Shown here: positions 17,025 through 25,040 of the stretch, piece after piece
How the letters are laid out: every line of letters starts with the position of its first letter
How positions within the stretch are numbered: the first letter of the stretch is position 1
Position numbers and translations under genes: made by a program
The notes under the pieces: model-generated
What the model was told of the DNA's origin: nothing
What the model saw: the letters and a program-made list of their open reading frames with translations, nothing else
The model's database searches: none
Assembly: GCF_001591825.1 (NCBI RefSeq)
Contig: NZ_BCVQ01000014.1
Location: forward strand, 1-64,000
Direction of reading: 5' to 3'
Length of the DNA: 64,000 bases
DNA from: Rossellomorea vietnamensis NBRC 101237
GTDB taxonomy: Bacteria; Bacillota; Bacilli; Bacillales; Bacillaceae_B

Positions 17025-17514
17025 ACTGAAGTGGGGCTTTGATTTTAGAATAAAGCTTTTCTCCGATATATTTTTGGAAAGCATACATGAGCAGTGATTT
17101 CATGAAAAACAGAAGAGATAGCTTGTATTGCTTTAAATGGGTTAATTTCCACACACCCAGTTTTTTGAAAAGGGAATAAAAAGGGTACGTGAAAAATGTA
17201 TCAACAAGAAGGTTGACGAATACATAAAGGTATATGTTTTGATAAGTGAATTTAAGGATCCACACCGATCCTGTCAGGAAAACCCCGATGACAAATGGCA
17301 TAACGCCGTTTACCCTCGGGAAAAGCCTTGTTGAGATGGTCCACCAATTGATTCTCTCTGCCAGCACATTTTCAGAATACACAAGAAGTGACATGAACAT
17401 AGAGGCGGGTAAATATCGTTTTAAGGTTTCTTTTCCTGCCAATAAGAGGAATACCCACGATATGAGCATCAGAATCAATATGTACCATTTATTGCGTTTG
17501 TGGCTCAAGGTCAT
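17023..17514 (-). CDS. Membrane protein of unknown function (CBO0543-like)
   Basis: 163 aa with about four hydrophobic segments (residues 10-27, 35-50, 70-90, 95-115) and a basic C-terminal tail (KKLGVWKLTHLKQYKLSLLFFMKS). It resembles the poorly characterised CBO0543-type membrane proteins abundant in Bacillaceae, which share the RxNGVxPF and TYPFYSLFKKLG patterns. AGGAGATGACCTTG precedes the start. No function can be assigned. Confidence 0.6.
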   Translation of the reverse strand: MTLSHKRNKWYILILMLISWVFLLLAGKETLKRYLPASMFMSLLVYSENVLAERINWWTISTRLFPRVNGVMPFVIGVFLTGSVWILKFTYQNIYLYVFVNLLVDTFFTYPFYSLFKKLGVWKLTHLKQYKLSLLFFMKSLLMYAFQKYIGEKLYSKIKAPLQ

Positions 17515-17692
17515 CTCCTCCTTAGTGTGTGATGTTATTTATAGAATGTTCATTGCAAAAACAATTATTCGATTTAAGGAGAAAATGTAACCCGATCAGA
17601 TTAGTAAGCTTTATCTTTGAGTCGGGCAGCGAAATTGATTATGATAAACGGAGAAGAGAAGCGTCATTTTATCATTGGGAGGTGCTGTTTCA

Positions 17693-18853
17693 TTGGATGT
17701 ATATCAATCGTTTATACAGAATGAACGCCAAAGGAAATTGGTTGACTTAGCCGGGGAACTTGCCGATGCTTTTTCTGAACGAGGGGAGAAGTACGATAGA
17801 GAGGATGCGTTCCCTTATGAAAATTTCGGTGACCTCAAAAAAAGTGGATACGGAAATCTGTCTCTTCCGAAAGAATATGGGGGAGAAGAGATCAATTTAT
17901 ATGAGCTTGTGATGATCCAGGAGAGACTGGCAACAGGGGATGCCGCCACGGCATTGTCCATTGGCTGGCACTTGGGGGGATTGATGGAGCTTACAGAGAC
18001 CCGTGCCTGGGAGGAAGCGATCTTCAAGGATTTGTGTGTGAAGATTGTATCAAACAAAGCTCTCGTGAACCGTGCGGCCACAGAACCGGCAACGGGCAGC
18101 CCGACACGTGGGGGACTTCCTCAGACCAAGGCGATCAAAACCGAAAAGGGTTGGAGAATAACAGGCCGGAAATCCTTTACTTCAATGGCGAGAGTGCTGG
18201 ACTATTCCTTAGTATCGGCTGTGATCGGTGATACGGAGGAGAAAGGATTCTTCCTTGTGGATCATGACTTGGAAGGCGTGAGCATCGAGGAGACATGGGA
18301 TACGATTTCCATGAAGGGGACAGGGAGCGATGACCTCGTTCTTAAGGACGTCCAGTTACCATCTTCTTCCCTCGTGGAGCGGGACAGCGACCAAGGGAAG
18401 GGTGATCTTCCTAAAGCCTGGCTGCTTCATATCCCTGCCTGTTATATAGGGGTAGCGATGGCCGCACGTAATGATGCCATCCAGTTTGCCAAAGACTACT
18501 CCCCTAACAGTCTGCCCGGCCCGATCAAGGATGTTCCTGAGGTCCAGCGGAAAATTGGTGAAATTGAGCTAGAGTTGTTTAAAGCCAGGCAGATTCTGTA
18601 TTCCGTGGCAGATAAGTGGGTAAGGGAGCCTGCAAAGCGGAGGGATATGGCTGCAGAACTTTCTTCTGTCAAGCACATTGTCACAAACAGCGCCTTTCAT
18701 ATCGTGGACACTGCCATGAGGATCGTGGGAGCAAGGAGCCTCTTCCGGACCAATTCCATGCAGCGCTATTATCGTGATGTGAGAGCAGGGCTTCATAACC
18801 CTCCAATGGATGATATGGTCATTGCAATGTTAGCGAATAATGCCCTGAAATAA
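17693..18853 (+). CDS. Acyl-CoA dehydrogenase family flavoprotein (YdbM-like)
   Basis: 386-aa FAD enzyme of the acyl-CoA dehydrogenase fold: an N-terminal helical domain (residues 1-115) with LPKEYGGEEINLYE, a middle beta domain with AATEPATGSP and GRKSFTSMA, and a C-terminal helical domain ending in MQRYYRDVRAGLHNPPMDD. The last pattern is closest to the YdbM/DszC-like branch, so both dehydrogenase and monooxygenase-type chemistry are possible. TTG 17693 is chosen because GGGAGGTG lies 8-9 nt upstream; the reading from 17675 starts before that site. Single gene, with a terminator 35 nt downstream. Confidence 0.78.
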   Translation: MDVYQSFIQNERQRKLVDLAGELADAFSERGEKYDREDAFPYENFGDLKKSGYGNLSLPKEYGGEEINLYELVMIQERLATGDAATALSIGWHLGGLMELTETRAWEEAIFKDLCVKIVSNKALVNRAATEPATGSPTRGGLPQTKAIKTEKGWRITGRKSFTSMARVLDYSLVSAVIGDTEEKGFFLVDHDLEGVSIEETWDTISMKGTGSDDLVLKDVQLPSSSLVERDSDQGKGDLPKAWLLHIPACYIGVAMAARNDAIQFAKDYSPNSLPGPIKDVPEVQRKIGEIELELFKARQILYSVADKWVREPAKRRDMAAELSSVKHIVTNSAFHIVDTAMRIVGARSLFRTNSMQRYYRDVRAGLHNPPMDDMVIAMLANNALK

Positions 18854-18884
18854 GGCTTTTAGACAAATCCGTTTCAGACAAAAG

Positions 18885-18938
18885 AAATCCGAACGATGAT
18901 TCGACATTCTTTGAATATCGAATTCGTTCGGATTTTTT
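18885..18938 (+). terminator. Intrinsic terminator
   Basis: AAATCCGAACGA pairs with TCGTTCGGATTT with an inner TTCGA/TCGAA stem, ending in TTTTTT. Confidence 0.8.
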
Positions 18939-18964
18939 CGTTTTTGTATAAGGATATTTACTAC

Positions 18965-20038
18965 TCATTCCGGGTACAGTGCTTTTTCCAATACGTTACG
19001 ATGCTGTGCCTCAAGGAGATGGATCTCACTCAGCTCTTCAATAAGATCATGAATGGATAACAGTTCATAAAGCATGATGGTTTCGCAGGAGAAGTGATGC
19101 TTCATGGATTGAAATGGTTTCATATGAAGCCCCTCCTGATCCTCCCAGAATTCCTCCAATAAATTCTTCATAAGGGTGAAATGCTGATCGGGAATATCAA
19201 AGGAAGGGTGGTGCATGATTCCCTTTAAACTTAATGTTGCATCCATGATCCGTTCTTTTTCTTCTTCACTGAAAGAGTAGTGGACGGGTAGATAGATGAT
19301 GTTACCGATATGAAATAGGATCTGTCTCAAGATGTTCAGTTTCTTATATTCATAATGGAAGCAGCGCATTTCCTGACGGTTGGAGCGGTGGAGCTTCCAT
19401 TCTTCTTTCTGGTATTCGCAAAGAGTATCCGTCACATCAATCTCTCTTAAAATATCATTGAATATCAATTTCGTCTCTCTGTGCAGAGAATGATTCTGGA
19501 GGACCTCAGAGCCCCTTCTTTCCAGCAGGTTTCCCGTTTTGAAATAGAGATTATGGATATTGGTTGAGATTGTGTTGCTGTACTTGGGTGGAAGGATCCA
19601 CAGATTGACCAAGGTCGATACAATCAGTCCGATGGTAGTCGTTCCAAGACGGATGAAAAACGTCGCAACGTAGTGATCATGGATCGTGGGAATCATAGCG
19701 ATTCCCGTTAATGTAGCGACCAGGATACCCGCACCCAGATGAAGCTTATGGCAGGTGATGATCGTCAGGAGCGCGACCAGGGCATAGGTAAGGGCGTGGG
19801 CCCCTAATGTATGAGTGATGATCACGGCAAATAAAGCACCGATAGCCGATGCCGGAAAGCGGACGTACGCTTTTTTGATAGAATTGGCAGCCGTCGGCTC
19901 AATGGTGACGATGGCGGTTATGACGGCAAAGGTCGCCGGCCAGTTCAACAGTTCACATACGAGAGCAGTAAGGAAAACGGCAAGTCCCGTTTTAGCAATC
20001 CTTCCCCCGACAAATTGAAATTTTTTCAGAAAACCCAT
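18965..20038 (-). CDS. Aromatic acid exporter family protein (DUF939 type)
   Basis: 357-aa protein: an N-terminal membrane domain of about four to six short helices (residues 15-140, beginning FQFVGGRIAKTGLAVFLTALVCE) and a long cytoplasmic helical domain rich in Glu/Arg. This is the plan of the YqjA/YgaE-like ArAE proteins of Bacillus. Members are named after aromatic acid efflux, but the substrate of this one is unproven. ATG 20038 has GAGGGG 8 nt upstream; the extension to 20095 lacks one. The location, not next to the aromatic island, gives no further hint. Confidence 0.75.
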   Translation of the reverse strand: MGFLKKFQFVGGRIAKTGLAVFLTALVCELLNWPATFAVITAIVTIEPTAANSIKKAYVRFPASAIGALFAVIITHTLGAHALTYALVALLTIITCHKLHLGAGILVATLTGIAMIPTIHDHYVATFFIRLGTTTIGLIVSTLVNLWILPPKYSNTISTNIHNLYFKTGNLLERRGSEVLQNHSLHRETKLIFNDILREIDVTDTLCEYQKEEWKLHRSNRQEMRCFHYEYKKLNILRQILFHIGNIIYLPVHYSFSEEEKERIMDATLSLKGIMHHPSFDIPDQHFTLMKNLLEEFWEDQEGLHMKPFQSMKHHFSCETIMLYELLSIHDLIEELSEIHLLEAQHRNVLEKALYPE

Positions 20039-20112
20039 AATATGCCCCTCTTTAATAAAATCGCTATTTCCTATTATAAAGTAAGAAAAAACCAAATTAA
20101 ATAAATTGACAA

Positions 20113-20143
20113 AAAAAGAACTGTTCAGGGAACAGTTCTTTAT
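20113..20143. terminator. Terminator for the receiver-domain gene
   Basis: AAAGAACTGTTC pairs with GAACAGTTCTTT around AGG; the minus strand continues into a T-run (TTTTTTTG). Confidence 0.75.
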
Positions 20144-20153
20144 ATATGATAAC

Positions 20154-20480
20154 TCATCTTAGAGGCAATGGCCGTAATAGGATTTGGATGGACTGAGGCA
20201 TCTTCCGGTCGTTCTGTGCCTCTTTTAAATACTTGAACATTCTTTTGCCCGCGCCAGAGTTTGCGGAATGAATCGTGATTCTTTCTGCAAATAACTGTTT
20301 TTCCACCATGTAGTGGACGAGCATTAAACCATTACGTGTCTTACTCTCTAAGTCGTGATCCAGTGAAAGATGAGCGATAGAAAAATTAAGAAGAAGGTCA
20401 ATACATTCATCGATATCCTTCGCGAGAATGTACCCTTGGGGACAGTGGCGATAATCGTCTAAAAACACATTTACTGTCAT
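20154..20480 (-). CDS. Cyclic-phosphate processing receiver-domain protein (cREC type)
   Basis: 108-aa stand-alone receiver-like domain. The N-terminal VFLDDYRHCPQGYI and the central AHLSLDHDLE motifs match the cREC family, which comparative genomics links to cyclic-nucleotide or RNA 2',3'-cyclic-phosphate systems rather than two-component signalling. A further IHSANSGAGKRMFKYL segment completes the fold. No partner kinase, ligase or nuclease gene is adjacent. Biochemical role unknown; the family assignment is from motif recognition. Confidence 0.65.
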   Translation of the reverse strand: MTVNVFLDDYRHCPQGYILAKDIDECIDLLLNFSIAHLSLDHDLESKTRNGLMLVHYMVEKQLFAERITIHSANSGAGKRMFKYLKEAQNDRKMPQSIQILLRPLPLR

Positions 20481-20641
20481 ATTTATTCTTCTTTCGTCAT
20501 TTGACTTAATTTAAGCCTAACAGAGATTGACAAATTCTTATATAGGTCAATAGTATGAATAATACAAATATATTTGTAATTTTTTTGTAGGTTTTTGGTG
20601 AGGAATCTTTATATCTTACATTTTTCGTAGAGAAGAAAGTA

Positions 20642-21574
20642 TTATCTCTCCCCGAGTATGTTCAATAATAAATCAGGTCGATCGGTGATAATGCCGTCTG
20701 CACCAAGGTTTATGAGTTTTTCCATCGTTTCCCGGTCGTTGACGGTCCAGTAATGTACCTGGAGTCCGATGCGGTGGGCGCCTGAGATCAGAATCGGTTG
20801 TGTCAGGTCCAGATTTCCTTCTTGAAGGGGAAGCTGGAAAGCGTCGACACTCGTTTTATAAAGATTTCGCATGAACAGTTTGTGCAGGATGACGAATTTT
20901 TTTGCCTCTTGCTTGCCTCCTTGTGTGGCGATCCTTCCTTTGGAGTAGGCTTCGACTAAATTGATGATGTCCTGATCGAATGAGGCAATGAGGACTTTAT
21001 CCTCCATATCGTATTCTTCAATCAGCTTTATTAACTTCTGTACCATCTCCTCTATCCGTTCTTCCGGGTTGTCATCTTTCACTTCAATATTGATCCTCAT
21101 ATCGGGAAACCGCTGAAACACTTCTTCAAGGGTCGGGACATATATACTTTTTCCTCTGAAGGAGTACTCCCCCTTCAAATCTTGGAAATAGTATGCCGCA
21201 TCAAGTCGTTGGAGCTTTTTCAATGTGTAATCTTTTACATATCCGCTTCCGTCCGTTGTCGCATCAACTGTGGGATCATGAATCGTTACCAATTGGCCGT
21301 CTTTGGTAATATGTATATCCGTTTCGATGACATCGGCTCCAAGATCCACGGCATTTTGGAATGCTTCAATGGTATTCCCCGGTGCAAGATGTTTTCCCCC
21401 CTGATGGGCAATGACAAGGGGACGCTCATTTTCCTTTTGCAAGAAAGGGGGTGGTGTGGCTTTTTCAACAGGGAGCCAGTACACGATGATGGAAAACAGG
21501 ACAAAGAAAGCGACCATCATCTCGATGACGATGCGCTGGATTTTGGACGTTTCGGATAATTTCGTATTTTTCAT
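20642..21574 (-). CDS. Glycerophosphodiester phosphodiesterase, membrane-anchored
   Basis: 310 aa. One N-terminal membrane helix (residues 16-34) is followed by an extracytoplasmic GDPD barrel. Catalytic motifs: VIAHQGGKHLAPGNTIEAFQ (HR/HQGG plus PENT-like), ADVIETDIHITKDGQLVTIHDPTVD with the metal-binding Glu/Asp and catalytic His, and NIEVKDD. It hydrolyses glycerophosphodiesters, or lysophospholipids or teichoic acid in some relatives, to sn-glycerol-3-phosphate and an alcohol. The second residue of the usual HRG motif is Gln here. AGGATG precedes the start. Single gene. Confidence 0.88.
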   Translation of the reverse strand: MKNTKLSETSKIQRIVIEMMVAFFVLFSIIVYWLPVEKATPPPFLQKENERPLVIAHQGGKHLAPGNTIEAFQNAVDLGADVIETDIHITKDGQLVTIHDPTVDATTDGSGYVKDYTLKKLQRLDAAYYFQDLKGEYSFRGKSIYVPTLEEVFQRFPDMRINIEVKDDNPEERIEEMVQKLIKLIEEYDMEDKVLIASFDQDIINLVEAYSKGRIATQGGKQEAKKFVILHKLFMRNLYKTSVDAFQLPLQEGNLDLTQPILISGAHRIGLQVHYWTVNDRETMEKLINLGADGIITDRPDLLLNILGER

Positions 21575-21699
21575 CTGCCTTCATCCTTTTAAATAAAGAA
21601 TCTTATTTTTCATTATAAGTACGACCTTGTTTATTTAGGACAATAATATAAGAGAAATTCAGATTAATATAAAAGAGGAATAAGGAATGATGATTAGTT

Positions 21700-21717
21700 T
21701 TTACTTTTAAAAGTAAA
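21700..21717. promoter_or_regulatory. 18-bp perfect palindrome upstream of the HTH gene
   Basis: TTTACTTTTAAAAGTAAA is fully self-complementary and lies about 80 nt before the HTH-F1-beta-like gene. It is a candidate operator. Confidence 0.4.
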
Positions 21718-21753
21718 TAAATTACGCTTTGGGTTAAAAGTTGTTGCTTTTAA

Positions 21754-21771
21754 AGGTAAAATAGATTACCT
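21754..21771. promoter_or_regulatory. Second inverted repeat upstream of the HTH gene
   Basis: AGGTAA-AATAGA-TTACCT lies 27 nt before the start codon. It has the same GTAA/TTAC type of half-site as the palindrome at 21700. Confidence 0.4.
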
Positions 21772-21797
21772 TATAAAGTAAGGAGGGGATATTTACC

Positions 21798-22847
21798 ATG
21801 AAAGAACATTTAAGGTTAAATGTTTCATTGCTGCGTAAGCGTGTACCGAATCTCACATCTGCGGCCAAAACGGTGGGATTAAGGCCTGCCACTGTGTCAA
21901 ATTTATGTACAGGGAAAATATCGGTTGGACGCGCCGAGGTGAAAACGATTGTGACCCTTGCAAACCTGGCAAATTGCACGTTGGATGAATTAATTATTCA
22001 AGGGGGGAAAGTTAGTATGATTGAAACGGGGATTAAACCGCTTGATTTATTTGCACCCATTGTTCAGGGGGGGACCAACGGATTCGTTGCGAGATCCCAG
22101 GTCGGCCAATTTGTTGTTTTGGCTGAAATGACACAAGTATTGAAGGAGAAGGGTTACCATGCCATTTTATTAACTCCGGATCAAACCTATCCCGGTTTAA
22201 GTGACCTTGAAGGATTCGTCGATGCGAAATGCCACACGATCGGGGATGCCTTTGCGGAAGTTTCGTTGGTGGGGGATAAGGAAAGTATCCTCTTGTATGT
22301 TGATCGTTCGTTTATCGTCTCAGGGGAGCTGTATGAATTGAGAGAGAGATTTGAAGCAGAGGGCTATCCGGACATCACAACCATTTTATTTGATCCAAGC
22401 GGAGAAGCGGTCGATGAAGATGACCCGTTTGGTCCACTTGATACCTTGTGTTATTTCGACATAGATCTCGCTACCCGTGGAATGTACCCGGCCATTCATC
22501 CCGTTCAGTCGACATCTATCCTGCTCGAAGACGAAGCTTTGGATGCAAGCCACGCTGCGACCCATAAGAAGGCAAAGAAAGTGTTAAGGCGATATAAAGA
22601 AATCCGCGTCTTGATGAATACGATCGGTAAGGAAAAGATCCCGGAATCAGATCTTGAGCTGTTCGAAATAGGGGAGAGACTCGAAGCTTACTTGAGTCAG
22701 CCTTTTTATGTAGCGGAGGAATTCACCAAGGTGAAAGGACAAAGTGTACAGATACAGCAAACCATCGGGGATATACAGAAGATACTCCAAGGCCATTACA
22801 ACCACCTCGACCCCAAAGACCTCACCTATAAAGGACAATTGAATTAA
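21798..22847 (+). CDS. XRE-type HTH fused to a degenerate F1-ATPase beta-subunit-like domain
   Basis: 349 aa. Residues 1-70 are a Cro/C1-type helix-turn-helix (SAAKTVGLRPATVSNLCTGK, ending TLDELI). Residues 74-349 follow the ATP synthase beta chain: ETGIKPLDLFAPIVQGG, LLYVD (Walker B position), RGMYPAIHPVQSTS, LSQPFYVAEEFT (299-310) and ILQGHYNHL. The P-loop is destroyed: GGAGVGKT of F1 beta is replaced by VARSQVGQ (97-104), and the catalytic GER glutamate motif is missing. It is therefore probably a non-hydrolysing, DNA-binding protein of unknown ligand. A second good start, ATG 22017 (Met74) with AAGGGGGG 9 nt upstream, lies exactly at the domain border. Confidence 0.75.
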   Translation: MKEHLRLNVSLLRKRVPNLTSAAKTVGLRPATVSNLCTGKISVGRAEVKTIVTLANLANCTLDELIIQGGKVSMIETGIKPLDLFAPIVQGGTNGFVARSQVGQFVVLAEMTQVLKEKGYHAILLTPDQTYPGLSDLEGFVDAKCHTIGDAFAEVSLVGDKESILLYVDRSFIVSGELYELRERFEAEGYPDITTILFDPSGEAVDEDDPFGPLDTLCYFDIDLATRGMYPAIHPVQSTSILLEDEALDASHAATHKKAKKVLRRYKEIRVLMNTIGKEKIPESDLELFEIGERLEAYLSQPFYVAEEFTKVKGQSVQIQQTIGDIQKILQGHYNHLDPKDLTYKGQLN

Positions 22848-22854
22848 CCTCTTA

Positions 22855-22907
22855 TGAGGGACGGACCCAGGGCAGGATTGCCGGGTCCGTCCCTATGACT
22901 TTTTTCG
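22855..22907 (+). terminator. Terminator built from two copies of the GGGACGGACC repeat
   Basis: AGGGACGGACCC (22857-22868) and GGGTCCGTCCCT (22883-22894) form a perfect 12-bp stem with a 14-nt loop, followed by ATGACTTTTTT. Confidence 0.7.
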
Positions 22908-22988
22908 TAATTTTATGTCTATGGAGAAAGGATTTATCCGAATTGTGTCGTATGTGTAAAGTAATACTTTTTTCTGGGAGACATTTCG

Positions 22989-24299
22989 ATGCTGATTGAG
23001 AAATTATTATTACATGTACTGATTATATTGGCTCCTGTTCTCATTCAAACCTCTCTCCTGGAAAATCATAGGCTAGGGAAATCCCCTGTTTTCATTGGTG
23101 TATTACATGGGATTGCCGCTTTCATGTGTTTGATTTTCGCCTATGAAAGCTTCGGATTGTATTGGGATTTCAGGTATATCCCATTGGTTCTTTCCATGTT
23201 GTATGGAGGAAGGAAAGCCGGGGTCATTGTCTTTCTGTTTATCTTGGCAGCACGTATCATCCATGGAGGTGATGCGATTGTCTTCGGATTCATCAGTGCG
23301 TTTCTGGCCGGGATCCTGCCATTTTTGATTTCCAATCGTTTTTGGACATTCCCTCCACGAAAGCGAGTGACATTTGCGGTGTTACTGGGTTTTTGGCCGG
23401 CTCTGGTCATGCTCGGCATCCTGCTTTCGTTTGCCTTCATATCCGGTGTCCCTGTTTCGGGTAACCGGGAGATGGGAATCTATGTCCTTATATTCGGCGG
23501 GATCCAGGTGCTGGGAGTGGGACTCGCAGCTCAATTGAGTGAATGGATGATTGAAAAGAAGTTAATGCGGGAAGAAATCATGAAGTCGGAGAAACTCAAT
23601 ACTCTTGGTGAACTCGCAGCTTCCATCGCTCATGAAGTGCGCAATCCCCTGACGGTTGTGAAAGGGTTCCTTCAATTAATGAAAAAACAGGTCAAAGGGG
23701 ATCACGAAGAATATTTGAAGATCGTACTAAGTGAATTGGGAAGGGCAGAGGACATCATCAATGATTATTTGAACTTTGTCAAGCCTGAGCTTGAAAAGGT
23801 CGAGAAGATCAATGTCAAAGAAGTCCTTTCAGATGTAACCGTCCTTCTCAATGCCTACGCATTGAAGGAAGGGGTATATCTTGAGGCAGACTTGAGGGAA
23901 GATGGTTATTTATTGTCAGACCGGAATAAATTGAAACAAGCATTCGTCAATATCATCAAGAACGCCATTGAGGCAACTCCTCCACAAGGCAGTGTCACCA
24001 TTCACCTCGAAGTCACACATACACAGGTGATCATCACCGTCACGGATACAGGGAAAGGCATGACGAAAGAACAGATTGCACGAATCGGGACCCTCTTTTT
24101 CACGACAAAGGATCAGGGGACCGGTCTTGGTACATCCGTGTCCATGCGGATCATCGCTGCCATGGGCGGGCTTGTCCATTATTCAAGCATTGTGAATAAA
24201 GGGACGGTGGCAACGATCAGTCTGCCGTTAAATCAGGAAAAACTGGCAAAGTTTGATGCGAAACCTGCCAATACGTATGTGAATAATCAAAACGCTTAG
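22989..24299 (+). CDS. Membrane sensor histidine kinase, KinB-like sporulation kinase
   Basis: 436 aa. Six or so membrane helices (residues 5-195) of the 5TMR-LYT/KinB type contain short extracytoplasmic loops and no large sensor domain. They are followed by a HisKA domain with the phospho-acceptor motif SIAHEVRNPLTVVKG (His near residue 217) and a HATPase domain with NIIKNAIEATP (N box), DTGKGM (G1) and GTGLGTSVSMRII (G2). No response regulator is adjacent, typical for phosphorelay kinases feeding Spo0F. In B. subtilis KinB is coupled to a KapB gene; none is seen here. Confidence 0.85.
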   Translation: MLIEKLLLHVLIILAPVLIQTSLLENHRLGKSPVFIGVLHGIAAFMCLIFAYESFGLYWDFRYIPLVLSMLYGGRKAGVIVFLFILAARIIHGGDAIVFGFISAFLAGILPFLISNRFWTFPPRKRVTFAVLLGFWPALVMLGILLSFAFISGVPVSGNREMGIYVLIFGGIQVLGVGLAAQLSEWMIEKKLMREEIMKSEKLNTLGELAASIAHEVRNPLTVVKGFLQLMKKQVKGDHEEYLKIVLSELGRAEDIINDYLNFVKPELEKVEKINVKEVLSDVTVLLNAYALKEGVYLEADLREDGYLLSDRNKLKQAFVNIIKNAIEATPPQGSVTIHLEVTHTQVIITVTDTGKGMTKEQIARIGTLFFTTKDQGTGLGTSVSMRIIAAMGGLVHYSSIVNKGTVATISLPLNQEKLAKFDAKPANTYVNNQNA

Positions 24300-24320
24300 G
24301 GAAAGTGCTAAGTGTTTTTT
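24292..24320 (+). terminator. Intrinsic terminator after the kinase gene
   Basis: CGCTTAG pairs with CTAAGTG (one G-U) across about 7 nt, then TTTTTT. The left arm includes the stop codon. Confidence 0.6.
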
Positions 24321-24338
24321 GTTTGCTCAAAAAAATCA

Positions 24339-24938
24339 TCAACTCCATTTCCCGTACATACGTTCCATGATAGGATAGAAGATATGAATGATAAATCCTA
24401 ACGTGCAGGCGACAACCACCGTTCCAATCCCGACAGCCCCATGGAAGACCATGGCGAGGGTGATGGCAATCGCTTCATTTAACAACCGGGCATTGCGCAG
24501 GTTCAATCCGAAACGTCGGTGGATCGCCACCATGAAGGTATCCATGGGACTGGATGGGAGGTTTGCTTGAAGATAGATGGAGATTCCGATCCCGAGAAGC
24601 AGGATGCCGATCAGGACAAGAGATAGTTGCTCCCCGAATCCAACGGGTTCAACTGTTTTAAGGCCGGTCGTGATCCAGTAATCAACCATCATCCCGATCA
24701 CAAAGATGGAGAGGGCTTCCAACCACTGGATCCCTTCTTTTAACAGGAGTGCGTTTATGAGGATGAGAATGCATCCATTCATGAAGATGCATGTCCCGAT
24801 AGAAAGATGAAGCAGTGTGGATTCCCCGACGGCAAGTGCATCCCAGGGAGCTGCTCCCAAATCCCCTTTGATAATAAGTGAAACCCCTAATGATAAAGAC
24901 AGTAACCCAATGCAATAAAAGACGAATCTTGCCTTCAT
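24339..24938 (-). CDS. YczE/YitT-family integral membrane protein
   Basis: 199 aa with five membrane segments. The N-terminal part SLGVSLIIKGDLGAAPWDALAVGES and the repeat ISIYLQANLPSSPMDTFMVAIHRRFG are typical of the YczE-like branch (YyaS/YczE/YitT), where an L-G-x-x-P-x-D motif appears in both halves. The function is poorly known; B. subtilis YczE affects lipopeptide production. ATG 24938 has GGAGG upstream; the longer reading from 24986 does not. Divergent from the helicase gene. Confidence 0.75.
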   Translation of the reverse strand: MKARFVFYCIGLLSLSLGVSLIIKGDLGAAPWDALAVGESTLLHLSIGTCIFMNGCILILINALLLKEGIQWLEALSIFVIGMMVDYWITTGLKTVEPVGFGEQLSLVLIGILLLGIGISIYLQANLPSSPMDTFMVAIHRRFGLNLRNARLLNEAIAITLAMVFHGAVGIGTVVVACTLGFIIHIFYPIMERMYGKWS

Positions 24939-25040
24939 TCTCCCGAATCCTCCGTTCCACACAGCTTGTCTAATATATATGTACATCTGAAATCAGTTAG
25001 AATCATCATTTTCCTTTTGACAACAGGAGGTGAAACATCT

